Shown here piece by piece: positions 29,869 through 39,385 of a stretch of 41,848 nt of DNA; positions within the stretch are counted from its first letter, which is position 1, and each line of letters begins with the position of its first letter. The notes beneath the pieces are model-generated. The model ran no database searches, was not told where the DNA came from, and saw only the letters and a program-made list of their open reading frames with translations. The stretch comes from Flavobacteriales bacterium (GTDB taxonomy: Bacteria; Bacteroidota; Bacteroidia; Palsa-965), in contig NSIF01000011.1 of NCBI GenBank assembly GCA_002737665.1, positions 1 to 41,848 on the forward strand. The letters are read 5' to 3'. The position numbers were made by a program, and so were the translations under genes.

Positions 29869-30014
29869 TTTCTACATTTGTTCCTGATTTAACAACGCTT
29901 AAACTTTGATTTATTCAATAAATACCTAAGAAATAGATAAATTTTCTAAAAAAATCGTTGATTGCTTACTTTGGAACGCTTTTTGGAATACCTCATAAAA
30001 ATAACGCATTAATT

Positions 30015-30743
30015 ATGAAATCGATACTAAAATTCATATTCACGTTAACAACTTTTACACTACTTGCTCCTTGTTTTGCACAGGCAGTGGATCCTAACTA
30101 CGATCCAAAAGCAAAGGTGATTTTAGACGAGGTTACCAAAAGTGCTAAGTCGTACACAACCATTGCAGCAAACTTTTCTATAACCATTAACAAAGCAGGT
30201 AATGCATCAGATGTGAAAAATGGAAGTCTAATGTTAAAGGCCGGAAAATATAAAATATCCATTGAAAATAAAGTTAAAACTGCTATCACAAAAGAAGAAT
30301 ACTACAATGACGGAGCTACAACTTGGGTATACAGTGAAAAGGATAAGGAAGTAAACATTGATTGTTACGACCCTAAAAAAAATAAAAATGAAAACTCAAT
30401 TTCACCAAATGACCTCTTTACTATACACGAAAAAGGATTTAAATATAAATTTATTAAAGAGGAAACACAAAGTGGAAAAGTTGTTCAACTAATTGATTTG
30501 TACCCTGAGAAAGCAGACAAAAAGAATTATTCAATTGTTAAAGTAACTATCGATAAATTAAAAAAACAAATTATCAAGGTTGTATTTACCAACAAGGATG
30601 GAAGCTCAACTGTTTATACAGTTAAAACATTTACACCTAATGGAATAATTGCCGATACTGCATTTCAATTTAATACCAAAGCAAATCCAGGTGTTGCGGT
30701 AGTAGATTTAAGAGATGGTGATTGCCAAGCATCTGAAAAATAG
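30015..30743 (+). CDS. lolA: LolA-like outer membrane lipoprotein carrier
   Basis: A 242-residue periplasmic protein with a signal peptide (MKSILKFIF, cleavage around CFAQA, residue 24). The fold and segments AKSYTTIAANFSITI, NGSLMLKAGKYKI, NDLFTIHEKGFKYKF and the final TFTPNGIIADTAFQFN are those of the LolA family, which carries lipoproteins from the inner membrane to the outer membrane. I place the start at the ATG at 30015; the longer frame adds an unlikely leader with no signal-peptide logic. A seven-of-eight promoter match (TACTTTGG, 29967-29974) lies just upstream. Downstream of ftsK, as often in Bacteroidota. No LolB-like gene is nearby. Confidence 0.88.
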   Translation: MKSILKFIFTLTTFTLLAPCFAQAVDPNYDPKAKVILDEVTKSAKSYTTIAANFSITINKAGNASDVKNGSLMLKAGKYKISIENKVKTAITKEEYYNDGATTWVYSEKDKEVNIDCYDPKKNKNENSISPNDLFTIHEKGFKYKFIKEETQSGKVVQLIDLYPEKADKKNYSIVKVTIDKLKKQIIKVVFTNKDGSSTVYTVKTFTPNGIIADTAFQFNTKANPGVAVVDLRDGDCQASEK

Positions 30744-30800
30744 GAAATAAATTCATGCAATTTTGTATGATTGTTGTTTTCCAAAAACCATTTTCCTACC

Positions 30801-30808
30801 TATCTTTG
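30801..30808 (+). promoter_or_regulatory. Candidate -7 promoter box TATCTTTG for the T9SS pair
   Basis: Exact TAnnTTTG match giving a leader of about 15 nt to the TTG start at 30828. Confidence 0.45.
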
Positions 30809-30827
30809 CCATACTTAATCATTTGAA

Positions 30828-31886
30828 TTGAAAGCAACTAAATTAGGGTTAATCTTAACTATATTATTTCTTTCTAATTTTTTAGAGGCGCAAACTCCTC
30901 TAGTGATAAATGCAGGGAGCGATACAATAATTTGTCCAGGAACGACTACTCAACTTGGAGGAAGCCCAACAGCTACAGGTGGAACACCACCATATACCTA
31001 TACATGGACGCCCAACACTAACATAAGTAATCCAGCGGCTCCAAATCCATTTGTAAACCCTGTTATCCCGAGGTGGTATGTTCTAAAAGTAAAAGATGCT
31101 GCAGGAACCATCAAAATTGATTCAGTAGGAGTTAACTTGAATCCCATTTACTCATACAATGCAGGTCCTGATACATCAGTTTGTTTAGGATCAAGTATTA
31201 CATTGGGTAGTTCCAATAATAGTATAGCGGGTGGTGTTACTTACTCTTGGTCACCGTCGGCAGGATTGAATAATAGTACCGATTCAAATCCAATTGCTAC
31301 ACCAACGGCAACAATTTCATACTCCGTAACAATTTCAAGCCCAATTTGCACCAGCATTTCATTTTCAATAACCATTATTGTAAATCCGCTTCCAATTGTA
31401 ACTGCATGTTGTCCCATTACAATATTAGAAGGGCAGGCGGTAAACTTATCAGGGACAGGAGCGCTAAATTATTTTTGGAGTCCTCCAAATTCCATTTATA
31501 ATCCATACATACAGAATACGAGTGCTGACCCAATCGTAACAACTACATTTTATTTATTAGGACAAGATATTAACGGATGCGTAGCTTGGGATTCGGTAAG
31601 GGTAAATGTTACACCAAATTCAGAACTTATTTTCTTCAACACATTTTCTCCAAATGGAGACGGTATAAATGATTATTTTTATATTGGTAACGCTTATAAA
31701 TATCCAAATAATCGATTAGAAGTATTTACACGCGGTGGTCAAATGGTTTATGCCAAAACCAATTACGATAACAGTTGGAATGGTTATAACTACGGCGATG
31801 AATTACCCGAAGCCACCTACTATTATATTTTCACCGCTGGTGATGGTACGGCATCAAAATTTGGAGATGTGACAATTATTCGATGA
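30828..31886 (+). CDS. Secreted protein with gliding-motility-associated C-terminal domain (T9SS type B)
   Basis: A 352-residue exported protein. A signal peptide (residues about 1-21, ending LEAQ) is followed by immunoglobulin-like/PKD-type segments, seen twice as AGxDTxxCxGxxxxLG (at about 29-44 and 112-127), with YTWTPN and YSWSPS. The last 80 or so residues are the C-terminal domain that directs export through the type IX system: FNTFSPNGDGINDYF, then RLEVFTRGGQMVY, SWNGYNYG, and LPEATYYYIFTAG. There is no in-frame ATG near the beginning, and a TTG codon at 30828 gives a proper signal peptide, so a TTG start is likely. Its stop overlaps the start of the PorP/SprF-like gene (ATGA), so the two are translated together and probably work together at the cell surface. 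Confidence 0.9.
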   Translation: MKATKLGLILTILFLSNFLEAQTPLVINAGSDTIICPGTTTQLGGSPTATGGTPPYTYTWTPNTNISNPAAPNPFVNPVIPRWYVLKVKDAAGTIKIDSVGVNLNPIYSYNAGPDTSVCLGSSITLGSSNNSIAGGVTYSWSPSAGLNNSTDSNPIATPTATISYSVTISSPICTSISFSITIIVNPLPIVTACCPITILEGQAVNLSGTGALNYFWSPPNSIYNPYIQNTSADPIVTTTFYLLGQDINGCVAWDSVRVNVTPNSELIFFNTFSPNGDGINDYFYIGNAYKYPNNRLEVFTRGGQMVYAKTNYDNSWNGYNYGDELPEATYYYIFTAGDGTASKFGDVTIIR

Positions 31887-32848
31887 AAAATATATTTAAA
31901 AAATTTCTTTATTTTTTCACATTTTTAGTTGCTGCTAATGGCTCTGCACAGCAGTTGCCTGACTATTCTCAATATCCATCTATGCTTTGGCAATTAAATC
32001 CTGCCTACACTGGAACTAAAGCAACGATTGATGCGAGAATTAATTACCGAAAGCAATGGGTTGGATTTTCAGGAGCACCCGTAGCGAATTTTGCTGGAAT
32101 AAATTCTCGGTTGTGGAAAGGCAGAATAGGCCTTGGTACAACAATGTATAAAGATGTAACTGGACCAAGTGAACGAGTCAACTATGGATTTACGGCCGCA
32201 TATCACTTAAGACTACCAGATGTGGAATTTTCTATTGGCTTTGGTGCAAATTTTAATAAATATACACTCAAAGGAGATTTGATGACCACACACTGGGCTA
32301 GTGATCCTGCAGTTGACCTTAGTGTTACCGATTTTTATAAAACAAAAAATGCACAAACAGGAGTTTTACTTTACAACGATCGATTTCACTTTGGACTAGG
32401 AGTGATGAATATCATAAAAAGCAAGCATCTATTTTATGCAACAGATACAACCAAAAAAAGTAATGTTTATTACACCCCACATTATTACTTTACATGTGGC
32501 TATAATTTTGATGCAAATCCAGACTTTGTATGGGAGAATAATTTAATGGCACTTACTACATTAGCTGCGCCGATTTCAATAAACTACAACCTTAGGGTTC
32601 ATTATAAAGAAAAAATTACTGTTGGAATAGGATGGAAATTAAAAGACGCCGTATACTTACAAGCTGGTTATTTATTGCTTAAAAAAATTCAACTAATTTA
32701 TTCCTATGATTTGGGAATTTCAAGTTTGCGAAAAGGTCATTCTGGATCACATGAGGTGATGATTGGATACCGGATGGATGTTCATCGTAAAAGAGGACAA
32801 TACGATAAGTCAGACGGATTTCAAAAACAGAAGTATCATATCTTTTAA
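31883..32848 (+). CDS. PorP/SprF-family type IX secretion outer-membrane protein
   Basis: A 321-residue outer-membrane beta-barrel protein. A signal peptide (cleavage after SAQ, about residue 23) is followed by LPDYSQYPSMLWQLNPAYTGT, the family's hallmark N-terminal segment, then RKQWVGFSGAPVANF and a series of amphipathic strands such as RIGLGTTMYKDVTGP and GFTAAYHLRLPDVEF. Family members are partners of T9SS-exported proteins and are often encoded directly after them, as here: the start overlaps the upstream stop by four bases. The likely role is to retain or tether the preceding C-terminal-domain protein at the surface, which is inference from the pairing. Confidence 0.92.
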   Translation: MKNIFKKFLYFFTFLVAANGSAQQLPDYSQYPSMLWQLNPAYTGTKATIDARINYRKQWVGFSGAPVANFAGINSRLWKGRIGLGTTMYKDVTGPSERVNYGFTAAYHLRLPDVEFSIGFGANFNKYTLKGDLMTTHWASDPAVDLSVTDFYKTKNAQTGVLLYNDRFHFGLGVMNIIKSKHLFYATDTTKKSNVYYTPHYYFTCGYNFDANPDFVWENNLMALTTLAAPISINYNLRVHYKEKITVGIGWKLKDAVYLQAGYLLLKKIQLIYSYDLGISSLRKGHSGSHEVMIGYRMDVHRKRGQYDKSDGFQKQKYHIF

Positions 32849-32904
32849 AAAACAAATTTAAATCACAAAAAAATTTACATTTTTTCTCATCTAAAAAAAA
32901 TAAA

Positions 32905-34956
32905 ATGAAACGTCAAAACCTAATGCTTGCTCTATTGTTTAGTGCTGGACTAACCACACTTGCATTCAATAAAATCATTGAAAATGACCCAACGTATAAG
33001 GCAATAGACCTTGCCAATTTTAATAACAGTATTCGTCCACAAGACGATTTTTATGAATATGCAAATGGAAATTGGATTAAAAATAATCCGATTCCATCAA
33101 CGGAAACAAGTTGGGGGAATTTTAATGTGTTGAATGAAAAAAGCAAAGCTGCACTTCGATCAATATGTATTGAGGCATCTAACAATAAAGCCAATGCGAT
33201 GGGTTCAAATGAACAAAAAATTGGAGATTTTTATTATTCAGGCATGGATTCCACTACCATTGAAAATGATAAATTTGGAAAAGTCCAATACCTTTTTGAT
33301 AGAATTAATGGAATGAAGGATAAAAGAGAAATTCCTACTCTACTTGCTTTACTACATAAATTTCAGTGCTCAGCTGGATTCGGATTATACGTGATGGCTG
33401 ATATGAAAGATAGCAAAGTAAATATGCCTTACATCTACCAATCAGGAATTGGCTTACCCGAAAAAAGTTATTACGTAAGTGAAGACATGAAAGCTGTTCG
33501 CGAGGCATACAAGCAACACATCAATAACATGTTTCAATTATTGGGAAATGATAAAACTAAATCCTCGGTGAATGCTGAAATTGTTTTTGCTATGGAAAAA
33601 GCTTTCGCCGATTCATCCATGTCAGCAGTTGAATTGCGCGACCAAGAAAAACAATACAATAAACTTATGTATCCTGAATTGAAAATAGTATGCCCAAACT
33701 TTAATTGGGAGATGTATTTCCAAGGTTTGGGCTTACCCCCAATGCTTCCAAATATTATAGTTTCACAATTACCTTTTATGCGTCAATTTAGTTCTATGCT
33801 TGAAAAAGAACCACTTGATAATTGGAAAGCATATTTTTCTTGGCAATTTGAACACAGCATTGCTCCAAAATTACACAAAGCTGTAGTGGACGAAGATTTT
33901 AGTTTCTATGGTACTATGTTATCAGGAGCTAAAAAGCAACAACCAAGATGGAAAAAAGTTCTTGGAGCTACAGAGGGTGCGCTAGGTGAAGCGTTAGGAC
34001 AATTATATGTAGCAAGAAATTTTTCTGAAGAATCTAAAAAGCGAGTAAATGTAATGGTTGATAATTTAACAGCAGCTTACATTGAAAGGATAAATTCTAG
34101 AGATTGGATGAGTAAATCAACAAAGACTGCTGCGCTTACAAAACTTGGAACCGTATTAAGAAAATTAGGTTTTCCAGATACATGGAGAGATTATTCAGGT
34201 TTGGGAATTCAAAAGGATTCCTATGTGATGAATTTTATTAGTTCAAATATTTTTGATGTAACATACAACTTAGGAAAACTTGATAAACCTGTAGATCGTA
34301 TGGAATGGGGAATGACGCCTGCAACCATCAATGCGTATTACAATCCTTCCAATAATGAAATTGTTTTTCCTGCCGGAATAATGCAGGCGCCATTCTTTGA
34401 TGCAAGAGCTGATGACGCTGTAAATTATGGTGGCATGGGAGCAATTATTGGCCATGAATTGACACACGGCTTTGACGACCAAGGTTCAATGTTCGACTCA
34501 GAAGGAAATATGAAAAATTGGTGGACAACTGAGGATACCAAAAACTTTCAATCAAAAACTAAAAAATTAGTTACTCAGTTTAACAACTTTGTGGCTATTG
34601 ACAGCATGGATCTCCATGTAAACGGTGAATTAACGCTTGGCGAAAATATTGCGGATTTGGGTGGCTTAACAATTGCCTACTTCGCCTATAAGCATTCATT
34701 AGTTGGCAAACCAAAGCCAGAAAAAATTGATGGATTTACTGGTGAGCAACGCTTCTTTTTATCGTGGGCACAATCTTGGCGTAATTCAATGCTAACAAAA
34801 TCACTTATCAACCAAGTAAAGACAAACCCCCATTCACCAGCAAAATTTAGAGTTATGGGTCCACTTTCAAATATTCAAGAGTTTTATAGTGCTTTTAAGG
34901 TTTTACCAAAAGATAAAATGTATAGAAAGCCAGAAGATCGTGTACTCATTTGGTAA
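32905..34956 (+). CDS. M13 (neprilysin/PepO) family zinc metallopeptidase
   Basis: A 683-residue endopeptidase with an N-terminal export signal (MKRQNLMLALLFSAGLTTLAF). The N-terminal M13 domain begins with RPQDDFYEYANGNWIKNNPIP, the family signature, and the catalytic domain carries the zinc site: HELTH (His517, Glu518, His521), and ENIADLGG with the third ligand Glu580 and the supporting Asp584. The NAYYNPSNNEIVFPAGI motif that binds the substrate backbone is present, as is the C-terminal CxxW-like end in simplified form (PEDRVLIW). Probably periplasmic or surface-associated, degrading peptides. A terminator hairpin follows. It is preceded by a seven-of-eight promoter match (TACATTTT, near 32876). 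Confidence 0.94.
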   Translation: MKRQNLMLALLFSAGLTTLAFNKIIENDPTYKAIDLANFNNSIRPQDDFYEYANGNWIKNNPIPSTETSWGNFNVLNEKSKAALRSICIEASNNKANAMGSNEQKIGDFYYSGMDSTTIENDKFGKVQYLFDRINGMKDKREIPTLLALLHKFQCSAGFGLYVMADMKDSKVNMPYIYQSGIGLPEKSYYVSEDMKAVREAYKQHINNMFQLLGNDKTKSSVNAEIVFAMEKAFADSSMSAVELRDQEKQYNKLMYPELKIVCPNFNWEMYFQGLGLPPMLPNIIVSQLPFMRQFSSMLEKEPLDNWKAYFSWQFEHSIAPKLHKAVVDEDFSFYGTMLSGAKKQQPRWKKVLGATEGALGEALGQLYVARNFSEESKKRVNVMVDNLTAAYIERINSRDWMSKSTKTAALTKLGTVLRKLGFPDTWRDYSGLGIQKDSYVMNFISSNIFDVTYNLGKLDKPVDRMEWGMTPATINAYYNPSNNEIVFPAGIMQAPFFDARADDAVNYGGMGAIIGHELTHGFDDQGSMFDSEGNMKNWWTTEDTKNFQSKTKKLVTQFNNFVAIDSMDLHVNGELTLGENIADLGGLTIAYFAYKHSLVGKPKPEKIDGFTGEQRFFLSWAQSWRNSMLTKSLINQVKTNPHSPAKFRVMGPLSNIQEFYSAFKVLPKDKMYRKPEDRVLIW

Positions 34957-34981
34957 TGAATTAGAACAACTGAAGAATTTT

Positions 34982-35013
34982 AAAATCCCACAAATTATCG
35001 TGGGATTTTTTTA
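34982..35013 (+). terminator. Rho-independent terminator after the M13 peptidase gene
   Basis: 10-bp perfect stem AAAATCCCAC/GTGGGATTTT (34982-34991 and 35000-35009), 8-base loop, followed by further T residues. It lies 26 bp past the peptidase stop. Confidence 0.85.
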
Positions 35014-35146
35014 TATCCTAAAATAAAAAAAAACTATATAACTTAATAATATACAGAATGATAGGCCTTGCTCAAAACATAACATAAACTACACATTAAT
35101 AAAATTCCAACGACTCTTTTAGTCTCAATTTAAGCAATGAAATAAG

Positions 35147-35154
35147 TATATTTG
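35147..35154 (+). promoter_or_regulatory. Candidate -7 promoter box TATATTTG for yidC
   Basis: Exact TAnnTTTG match with a leader of about 24 nt to the yidC ATG at 35182. Confidence 0.55.
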
Positions 35155-35181
35155 CACTCTCAAATTAAGCAACATATTTAA

Positions 35182-37110
35182 ATGGATAGGAAATCGGTAA
35201 TTGGATTCGTTCTCATCGCAGTAATACTTACTGTTTGGATGACAATAAATTCAAACAATAACGCCAAAGAAGCTGCTGTTATTAAACGCCAACAAGACTC
35301 AATAGCTAAAATTGACGCTGCCAAAAAAAGTCAAGAATCCGTAGCTAAAATTGACGCTCCAAAAAACAAAATAGACACCAACGTTGTTGATAGTTTGAAA
35401 GTTGCATTGAACCAGGACTCAATTAACAAAGTATTGCACAACGAAAGCTTGAGCGTATTTATAAAAGCTTCAAAAGGAGAGAATAAGCCTATAGTAATTG
35501 AAAATGAAAAAATTAAAGCAACTATTTTTCCATTAGGAGGAATAATTGGACAAGTAGAATTAAAAGGGCTAAAGACATCAGCTGGAAAACCTTTAATTCT
35601 TTTCACTAAAGATTCCACTCATTTCGGTTTAGCTTTTTTTGACAAACAGCGACGTCGATTCAGTACTGATTCTCTTTATTTTTCAGCAGTTGGTAAAGCA
35701 TTTACTGTAAGTGGAAAAGATTCCAACTCCATAGCATTGCGCCTTTATGCAGATAGCACTTCAGCTAATAATCCTCAATACATTGAATACCTTTATTCAT
35801 TGCGTGGCAATACTTATATGTTAGGTTGCACAATCTCGTTTGTTGGTTTTGATAAAGTATTTCCAAACGATATGTCCTATGTTGATTTGAGTTGGGGAAT
35901 GAAAACGCCGACACAAGAAAAAAGCGTAACCAATGAAAGAGATGTGGCAACAGTATTTTACAATTTTGTTGGCGAAGAAGGATTAGAAGAATTATCAACA
36001 ACTGAAAATGAAAAAAAATCACTTACAGGAGAACTGAAATGGGTTTCATTTAAACAACAGTATTTTTCATCAATCCTAATTGCAAATTCTAAATTTACAA
36101 ATGGTTCGGAGGTAAATATTTCAATCCCTTCAGACCCACTATCCGTTAAATCGATGTCCTGTAAACTTCCAGTTCCATTTGGAAGAACAGCCAAAGAAAG
36201 TTTTCCAATGCGGTTCTATTTCGGACCTAATAAATTTTCTGAATTAAAATCGCATAACCTAAATCTTGAACATGAAATGGATTTGGGATGGGGCTTATTC
36301 GGATGGTTAAACCGTTTTGCATTTATTCCATTATTTACATGGCTAGGAAATAATATTGTTAGTTACGGTCTAGTAATTTTAGTGCTTACGTTCATTGTAA
36401 AAATTATTTTATTCCCTGTTGCTTACAAATCATTTCTATCCTCAGCAAAAATGAGGGTTATGAAACCTGAAATAGATGAAATCAACGAGAAGTTTGGAAG
36501 CGATGATCCAATGAAAAAACAGCAGGCCACTATGTCGCTTTATAAAAAAGCTGGCGTAAATCCTGCTGCAGGTTGCATCCCATTGTTATTGCAAATACCA
36601 ATTCTATTCGCATTAATTCGGCTCTTCCCAACGGCATTTGAACTTCGGCAAAAACCATTTCTTTGGGCAACAGATCTTTCAACATACGATTCAGTTTGGG
36701 ACTTCGGTTTCAATATTCCTTTTTATGGTGATCACATGAGTATGTTCGCTTTATTGATGACAATTTCAACATTGTTGTATACATGGATGAACCAACAAAT
36801 GCTTACGCCAGGTAGCGCTCAATTGCCAGGAATGAAATGGCTAATTTATTTAATGCCTGTAATGTTCCTTGGATTCTTAAACAGCTATTCAGCAGCGTTA
36901 AGTTATTACTACTTCTTGAGTAACATTATCACATTTGGACAAATGGCCATTATGCAACGCTATGTTGATCATGATTCGATTCGTGCAAAAATCGATGCTC
37001 AAAAATTAAAACCAGTTAAACAGTCGGGGTTTATGCAACGACTAGAACAGGCACAACGAAAACGATTGGAAGAAGTAAAAAATCAAAAAGGCAAGAAAAA
37101 TAAAAAGTAA
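35182..37110 (+). CDS. yidC: Membrane protein insertase YidC
   Basis: A 642-residue insertase that inserts and folds inner-membrane proteins, alone or with Sec. The first membrane helix (about 5-23) is followed by a charged linker and a large periplasmic beta domain (about 75-365), as in Gram-negative YidC. The conserved insertase core starts near FGWLNRFAFIPLF, includes NNIVSYGLVILVLTFIVKIILFPVAYKS, the conserved QMKRLQPEI-like cytoplasmic segment (here AKMRVMKPEIDEIN), and the remaining helices to about residue 600. The C-terminus is strongly basic (KNQKGKKNKK), which may aid ribosome binding. It is a single gene between terminators; the usual pyrG neighbour of some Bacteroidota is absent. 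Confidence 0.96.
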   Translation: MDRKSVIGFVLIAVILTVWMTINSNNNAKEAAVIKRQQDSIAKIDAAKKSQESVAKIDAPKNKIDTNVVDSLKVALNQDSINKVLHNESLSVFIKASKGENKPIVIENEKIKATIFPLGGIIGQVELKGLKTSAGKPLILFTKDSTHFGLAFFDKQRRRFSTDSLYFSAVGKAFTVSGKDSNSIALRLYADSTSANNPQYIEYLYSLRGNTYMLGCTISFVGFDKVFPNDMSYVDLSWGMKTPTQEKSVTNERDVATVFYNFVGEEGLEELSTTENEKKSLTGELKWVSFKQQYFSSILIANSKFTNGSEVNISIPSDPLSVKSMSCKLPVPFGRTAKESFPMRFYFGPNKFSELKSHNLNLEHEMDLGWGLFGWLNRFAFIPLFTWLGNNIVSYGLVILVLTFIVKIILFPVAYKSFLSSAKMRVMKPEIDEINEKFGSDDPMKKQQATMSLYKKAGVNPAAGCIPLLLQIPILFALIRLFPTAFELRQKPFLWATDLSTYDSVWDFGFNIPFYGDHMSMFALLMTISTLLYTWMNQQMLTPGSAQLPGMKWLIYLMPVMFLGFLNSYSAALSYYYFLSNIITFGQMAIMQRYVDHDSIRAKIDAQKLKPVKQSGFMQRLEQAQRKRLEEVKNQKGKKNKK

Positions 37111-37138
37111 TTCGCATTTTGAATAAATGCGAATTACT
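37106..37138. terminator. Bidirectional hairpin terminator covering both stop codons of yidC and the SpoIID gene
   Basis: A perfect 14-bp inverted repeat AGTAATTCGCATTT/AAATGCGAATTACT (37106-37119 and 37125-37138) with a 5-base loop. The yidC stop (37108-37110) lies in the left arm and the opposite-strand stop (37134-37136) in the right arm. The T-rich tail on either side is short. Confidence 0.75.
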
Positions 37139-38288
37139 CTTCTTGGAAAAATTCCAACTTCGATAAATTTATAATTTCTATATCCTTATAATAATAATCA
37201 AGGATCCATTGGTATGAATAGCCAATTTTAGCCATTCGTATTGCGCCCTCTTGACAAAGTCCTACCCCGTGGCCATAACCACGCCCACGAATAATAATAC
37301 TGTCTCTTGCCTCTTCTATTGAAAAATAAGCGGAACGCAATTGCCAATCGCTACGAATTGTTTTATAAGGAATACGAATACCGGCATAGCTGTAAAATAC
37401 GCCTCTATTCCCTTGCGTTATATTTAAAGCCTTGTAACAGGCGACTGAATCATTCACAGGATATTTATGCTTAAACTTTAAATAATTTAACCAATCCTCA
37501 CTATCAATTTTTCTTTTCCATTGTGCATTTGTGCTATGCAAGCAAAAAGTATCTTTTACAGAACGCAAATATGGAAGAGCAACAAGCCAAACATCTTCAC
37601 TGTTTGCAGTTTGACCACCACAATTTGAAAAAAATGCTGCGGTAATTAAATTCAACCCTTTATCTACAAGCGCTAATCCATCTGTCTCTTTTACAGCTGC
37701 AAGAACTTTGGAATCGGAAGGCCGTCCTCTATAAGCCTGACAATGCACACCATCACATAACTCAAATCCTTCTAATACATGTCTCGATAAATGCGCTAAG
37801 GCGTAAGTGCGACATAAAATTGCTTGAACTTTATAAAACTCTTTTGATGTTCGTCCCCCAGATTCTGATTCAACAACTCCGGCTACATAATGATCAAGGG
37901 CTACAAAATTGACACATTGAAGCAATTTATTTACAACAGTAATTGTCAGCGAATGGTCATAAACGCGAGTTCCAGAAATAGGTTGAATGGGTTTAATTTT
38001 AAAAACAGCATCTTCTTCAAGACCAAGTATTTTAAAATTCGCAAATCTTCCAAGCGTGTCGCCAGGTATTCTCACTTCAATAGAGTCATTGATAAGTACT
38101 AATTGAAAAACTTTTTTTACCAAGGAATCATTTTGCAACTTTCCATCTAAATACAAAACGTATGCACCCGATTGTATTGAAATATTAACAGCATTTAAAT
38201 CCATGGAAGAAATTATTCGAACATCAACTAGTTGAGCCGAAATGGAAAAACTGCTAAGTAAACTAAAAGCAAAAACAATTTTTTTCAT
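37134..38288 (-). CDS. SpoIID/LytB-domain cell-wall protein
   Basis: A 384-residue exported protein with a signal peptide (cleavage around SISAQ, residue 19). An N-terminal domain of about 100 residues precedes the SpoIID domain: LDHYVAGVVESESGG, in which Glu142 matches the catalytic glutamate of SpoIID, then YKVQAILCRTYALAH, CDGVHCQAYRG, AFFSNCGGQTANSEDVW and the closing RGYGHGVGLCQEGAIRMAK. SpoIID is a lytic transglycosylase acting on peptidoglycan stripped of stem peptides; in non-sporulating Bacteroidota the role is presumably in cell-wall turnover or division. Its ATG overlaps the lpxB stop by four bases, so it is the last gene of the surE-lpxB unit. Confidence 0.9.
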   Translation of the reverse strand: MKKIVFAFSLLSSFSISAQLVDVRIISSMDLNAVNISIQSGAYVLYLDGKLQNDSLVKKVFQLVLINDSIEVRIPGDTLGRFANFKILGLEEDAVFKIKPIQPISGTRVYDHSLTITVVNKLLQCVNFVALDHYVAGVVESESGGRTSKEFYKVQAILCRTYALAHLSRHVLEGFELCDGVHCQAYRGRPSDSKVLAAVKETDGLALVDKGLNLITAAFFSNCGGQTANSEDVWLVALPYLRSVKDTFCLHSTNAQWKRKIDSEDWLNYLKFKHKYPVNDSVACYKALNITQGNRGVFYSYAGIRIPYKTIRSDWQLRSAYFSIEEARDSIIIRGRGYGHGVGLCQEGAIRMAKIGYSYQWILDYYYKDIEIINLSKLEFFQEE

Positions 38289-39382
38289 TTCTTAAGATGT
38301 TCTGTAATTAAGATTGCCACTTTTTTAGATGCCCCTACTCCACCAAGTCTTTCGATTAATCTTTTATAGCCCTCCAACATTTTACTTCTTGCATTCTCAT
38401 CCTCCGTAATTTTTCTTAATTCCAAAGTCATTTTTTCAACTGACATATCATCTTGAATTAATTCTTTAACAATTGCTTCATCCATTATTAAATTGGGGAG
38501 TGAAATGTATTTCACATTTGCAACTCGTTTTGCAATTTGGTAAGAGATACTGCTTGCTTTATAGCATACTACCTCCGGGAGATTAAAAAGTGCCGCTTCT
38601 AAGGTTGATGTACCTGATTTAATTAACCCGGCGTAAGATTGTTTCAACAAGGAATATGTTTTCCCAAAAATAATTTCCGTTTCATTAGCCCCCATAACTT
38701 CTTTATAAAATTCTAAAGTCTGTCCTGGTGCACCAGCAATTACAAAGCGATATTGGGGAAAGTTTTTTGCAACTTCCAACATTGGAGGAAGTATTTTTCT
38801 CAGTTCTTGTTTTCTGCTTCCAGGAAGAAGTGCAATAATTTTCCTTCCATCCACCTCCACAGCTTTTGAATCTTCAAAACCAACTACGGCATCAAGTAAA
38901 GGATGGCCAACAAAGTCTGCATTGTAATTGTATTTTGTATAGAAATCTTTTTCAAAAGGTAAAATACAAAAGACACGATCAACACATTCCTTAATTTTGA
39001 AAATACGTTTTTGTTTCCAAGCCCAAATTTGGGGAGAAATATAATAGAACACCGGTATTCCCAAAGTATGCACAAATGCAGCCATCCGCAAATTAAATCC
39101 TGGGTAATCAACAAGTATTACAGCATCCGGTTTCCATTCCACAATATCTTTTTTACAAGCAGCAATGTTTTTTAAAATTGTTCGCAGATTTTGTAGCACT
39201 TCTAAAAAACCCATGAACGCCAAATCACGATAATGCTTAACTATTTCTGCTCCTTGGGCTTCCATTAAATCTCCCCCCCAAGCACGAAATTCATAATTAG
39301 CATCAAGCAGTTTTAATTCACGCAATAAATTTCCTGCGTGCAAATCCCCAGATGCTTCTCCTGCTATAATGTAATATTTCAT
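38285..39382 (-). CDS. lpxB: Lipid A disaccharide synthase
   Basis: A 365-residue glycosyltransferase (GT19) that joins lipid X and UDP-2,3-diacylglucosamine to make the lipid A disaccharide precursor at the inner membrane. Motifs are GEASGDLHAGNLL at the N-terminus, DYPGFNLRMA, YYISPQIWAWKQKRI, LPGSRKQEL and SGTSTLEAALFNLPEVVCYK in the nucleotide-binding half. Length is normal. Starts three bases after the upstream small membrane protein stop; its stop overlaps the SpoIID gene start. Part of a tight four-gene minus-strand unit (surE, membrane protein, lpxB, SpoIID). Confidence 0.96.
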   Translation of the reverse strand: MKYYIIAGEASGDLHAGNLLRELKLLDANYEFRAWGGDLMEAQGAEIVKHYRDLAFMGFLEVLQNLRTILKNIAACKKDIVEWKPDAVILVDYPGFNLRMAAFVHTLGIPVFYYISPQIWAWKQKRIFKIKECVDRVFCILPFEKDFYTKYNYNADFVGHPLLDAVVGFEDSKAVEVDGRKIIALLPGSRKQELRKILPPMLEVAKNFPQYRFVIAGAPGQTLEFYKEVMGANETEIIFGKTYSLLKQSYAGLIKSGTSTLEAALFNLPEVVCYKASSISYQIAKRVANVKYISLPNLIMDEAIVKELIQDDMSVEKMTLELRKITEDENARSKMLEGYKRLIERLGGVGASKKVAILITEHLKK

Positions 39383-39385
39383 TTT

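Noticed and set aside
37134-38288. SpoIID-domain gene as a sign of sporulation
   Set aside because: SpoIID-domain proteins are common in non-sporulating bacteria, and no other sporulation gene is present.
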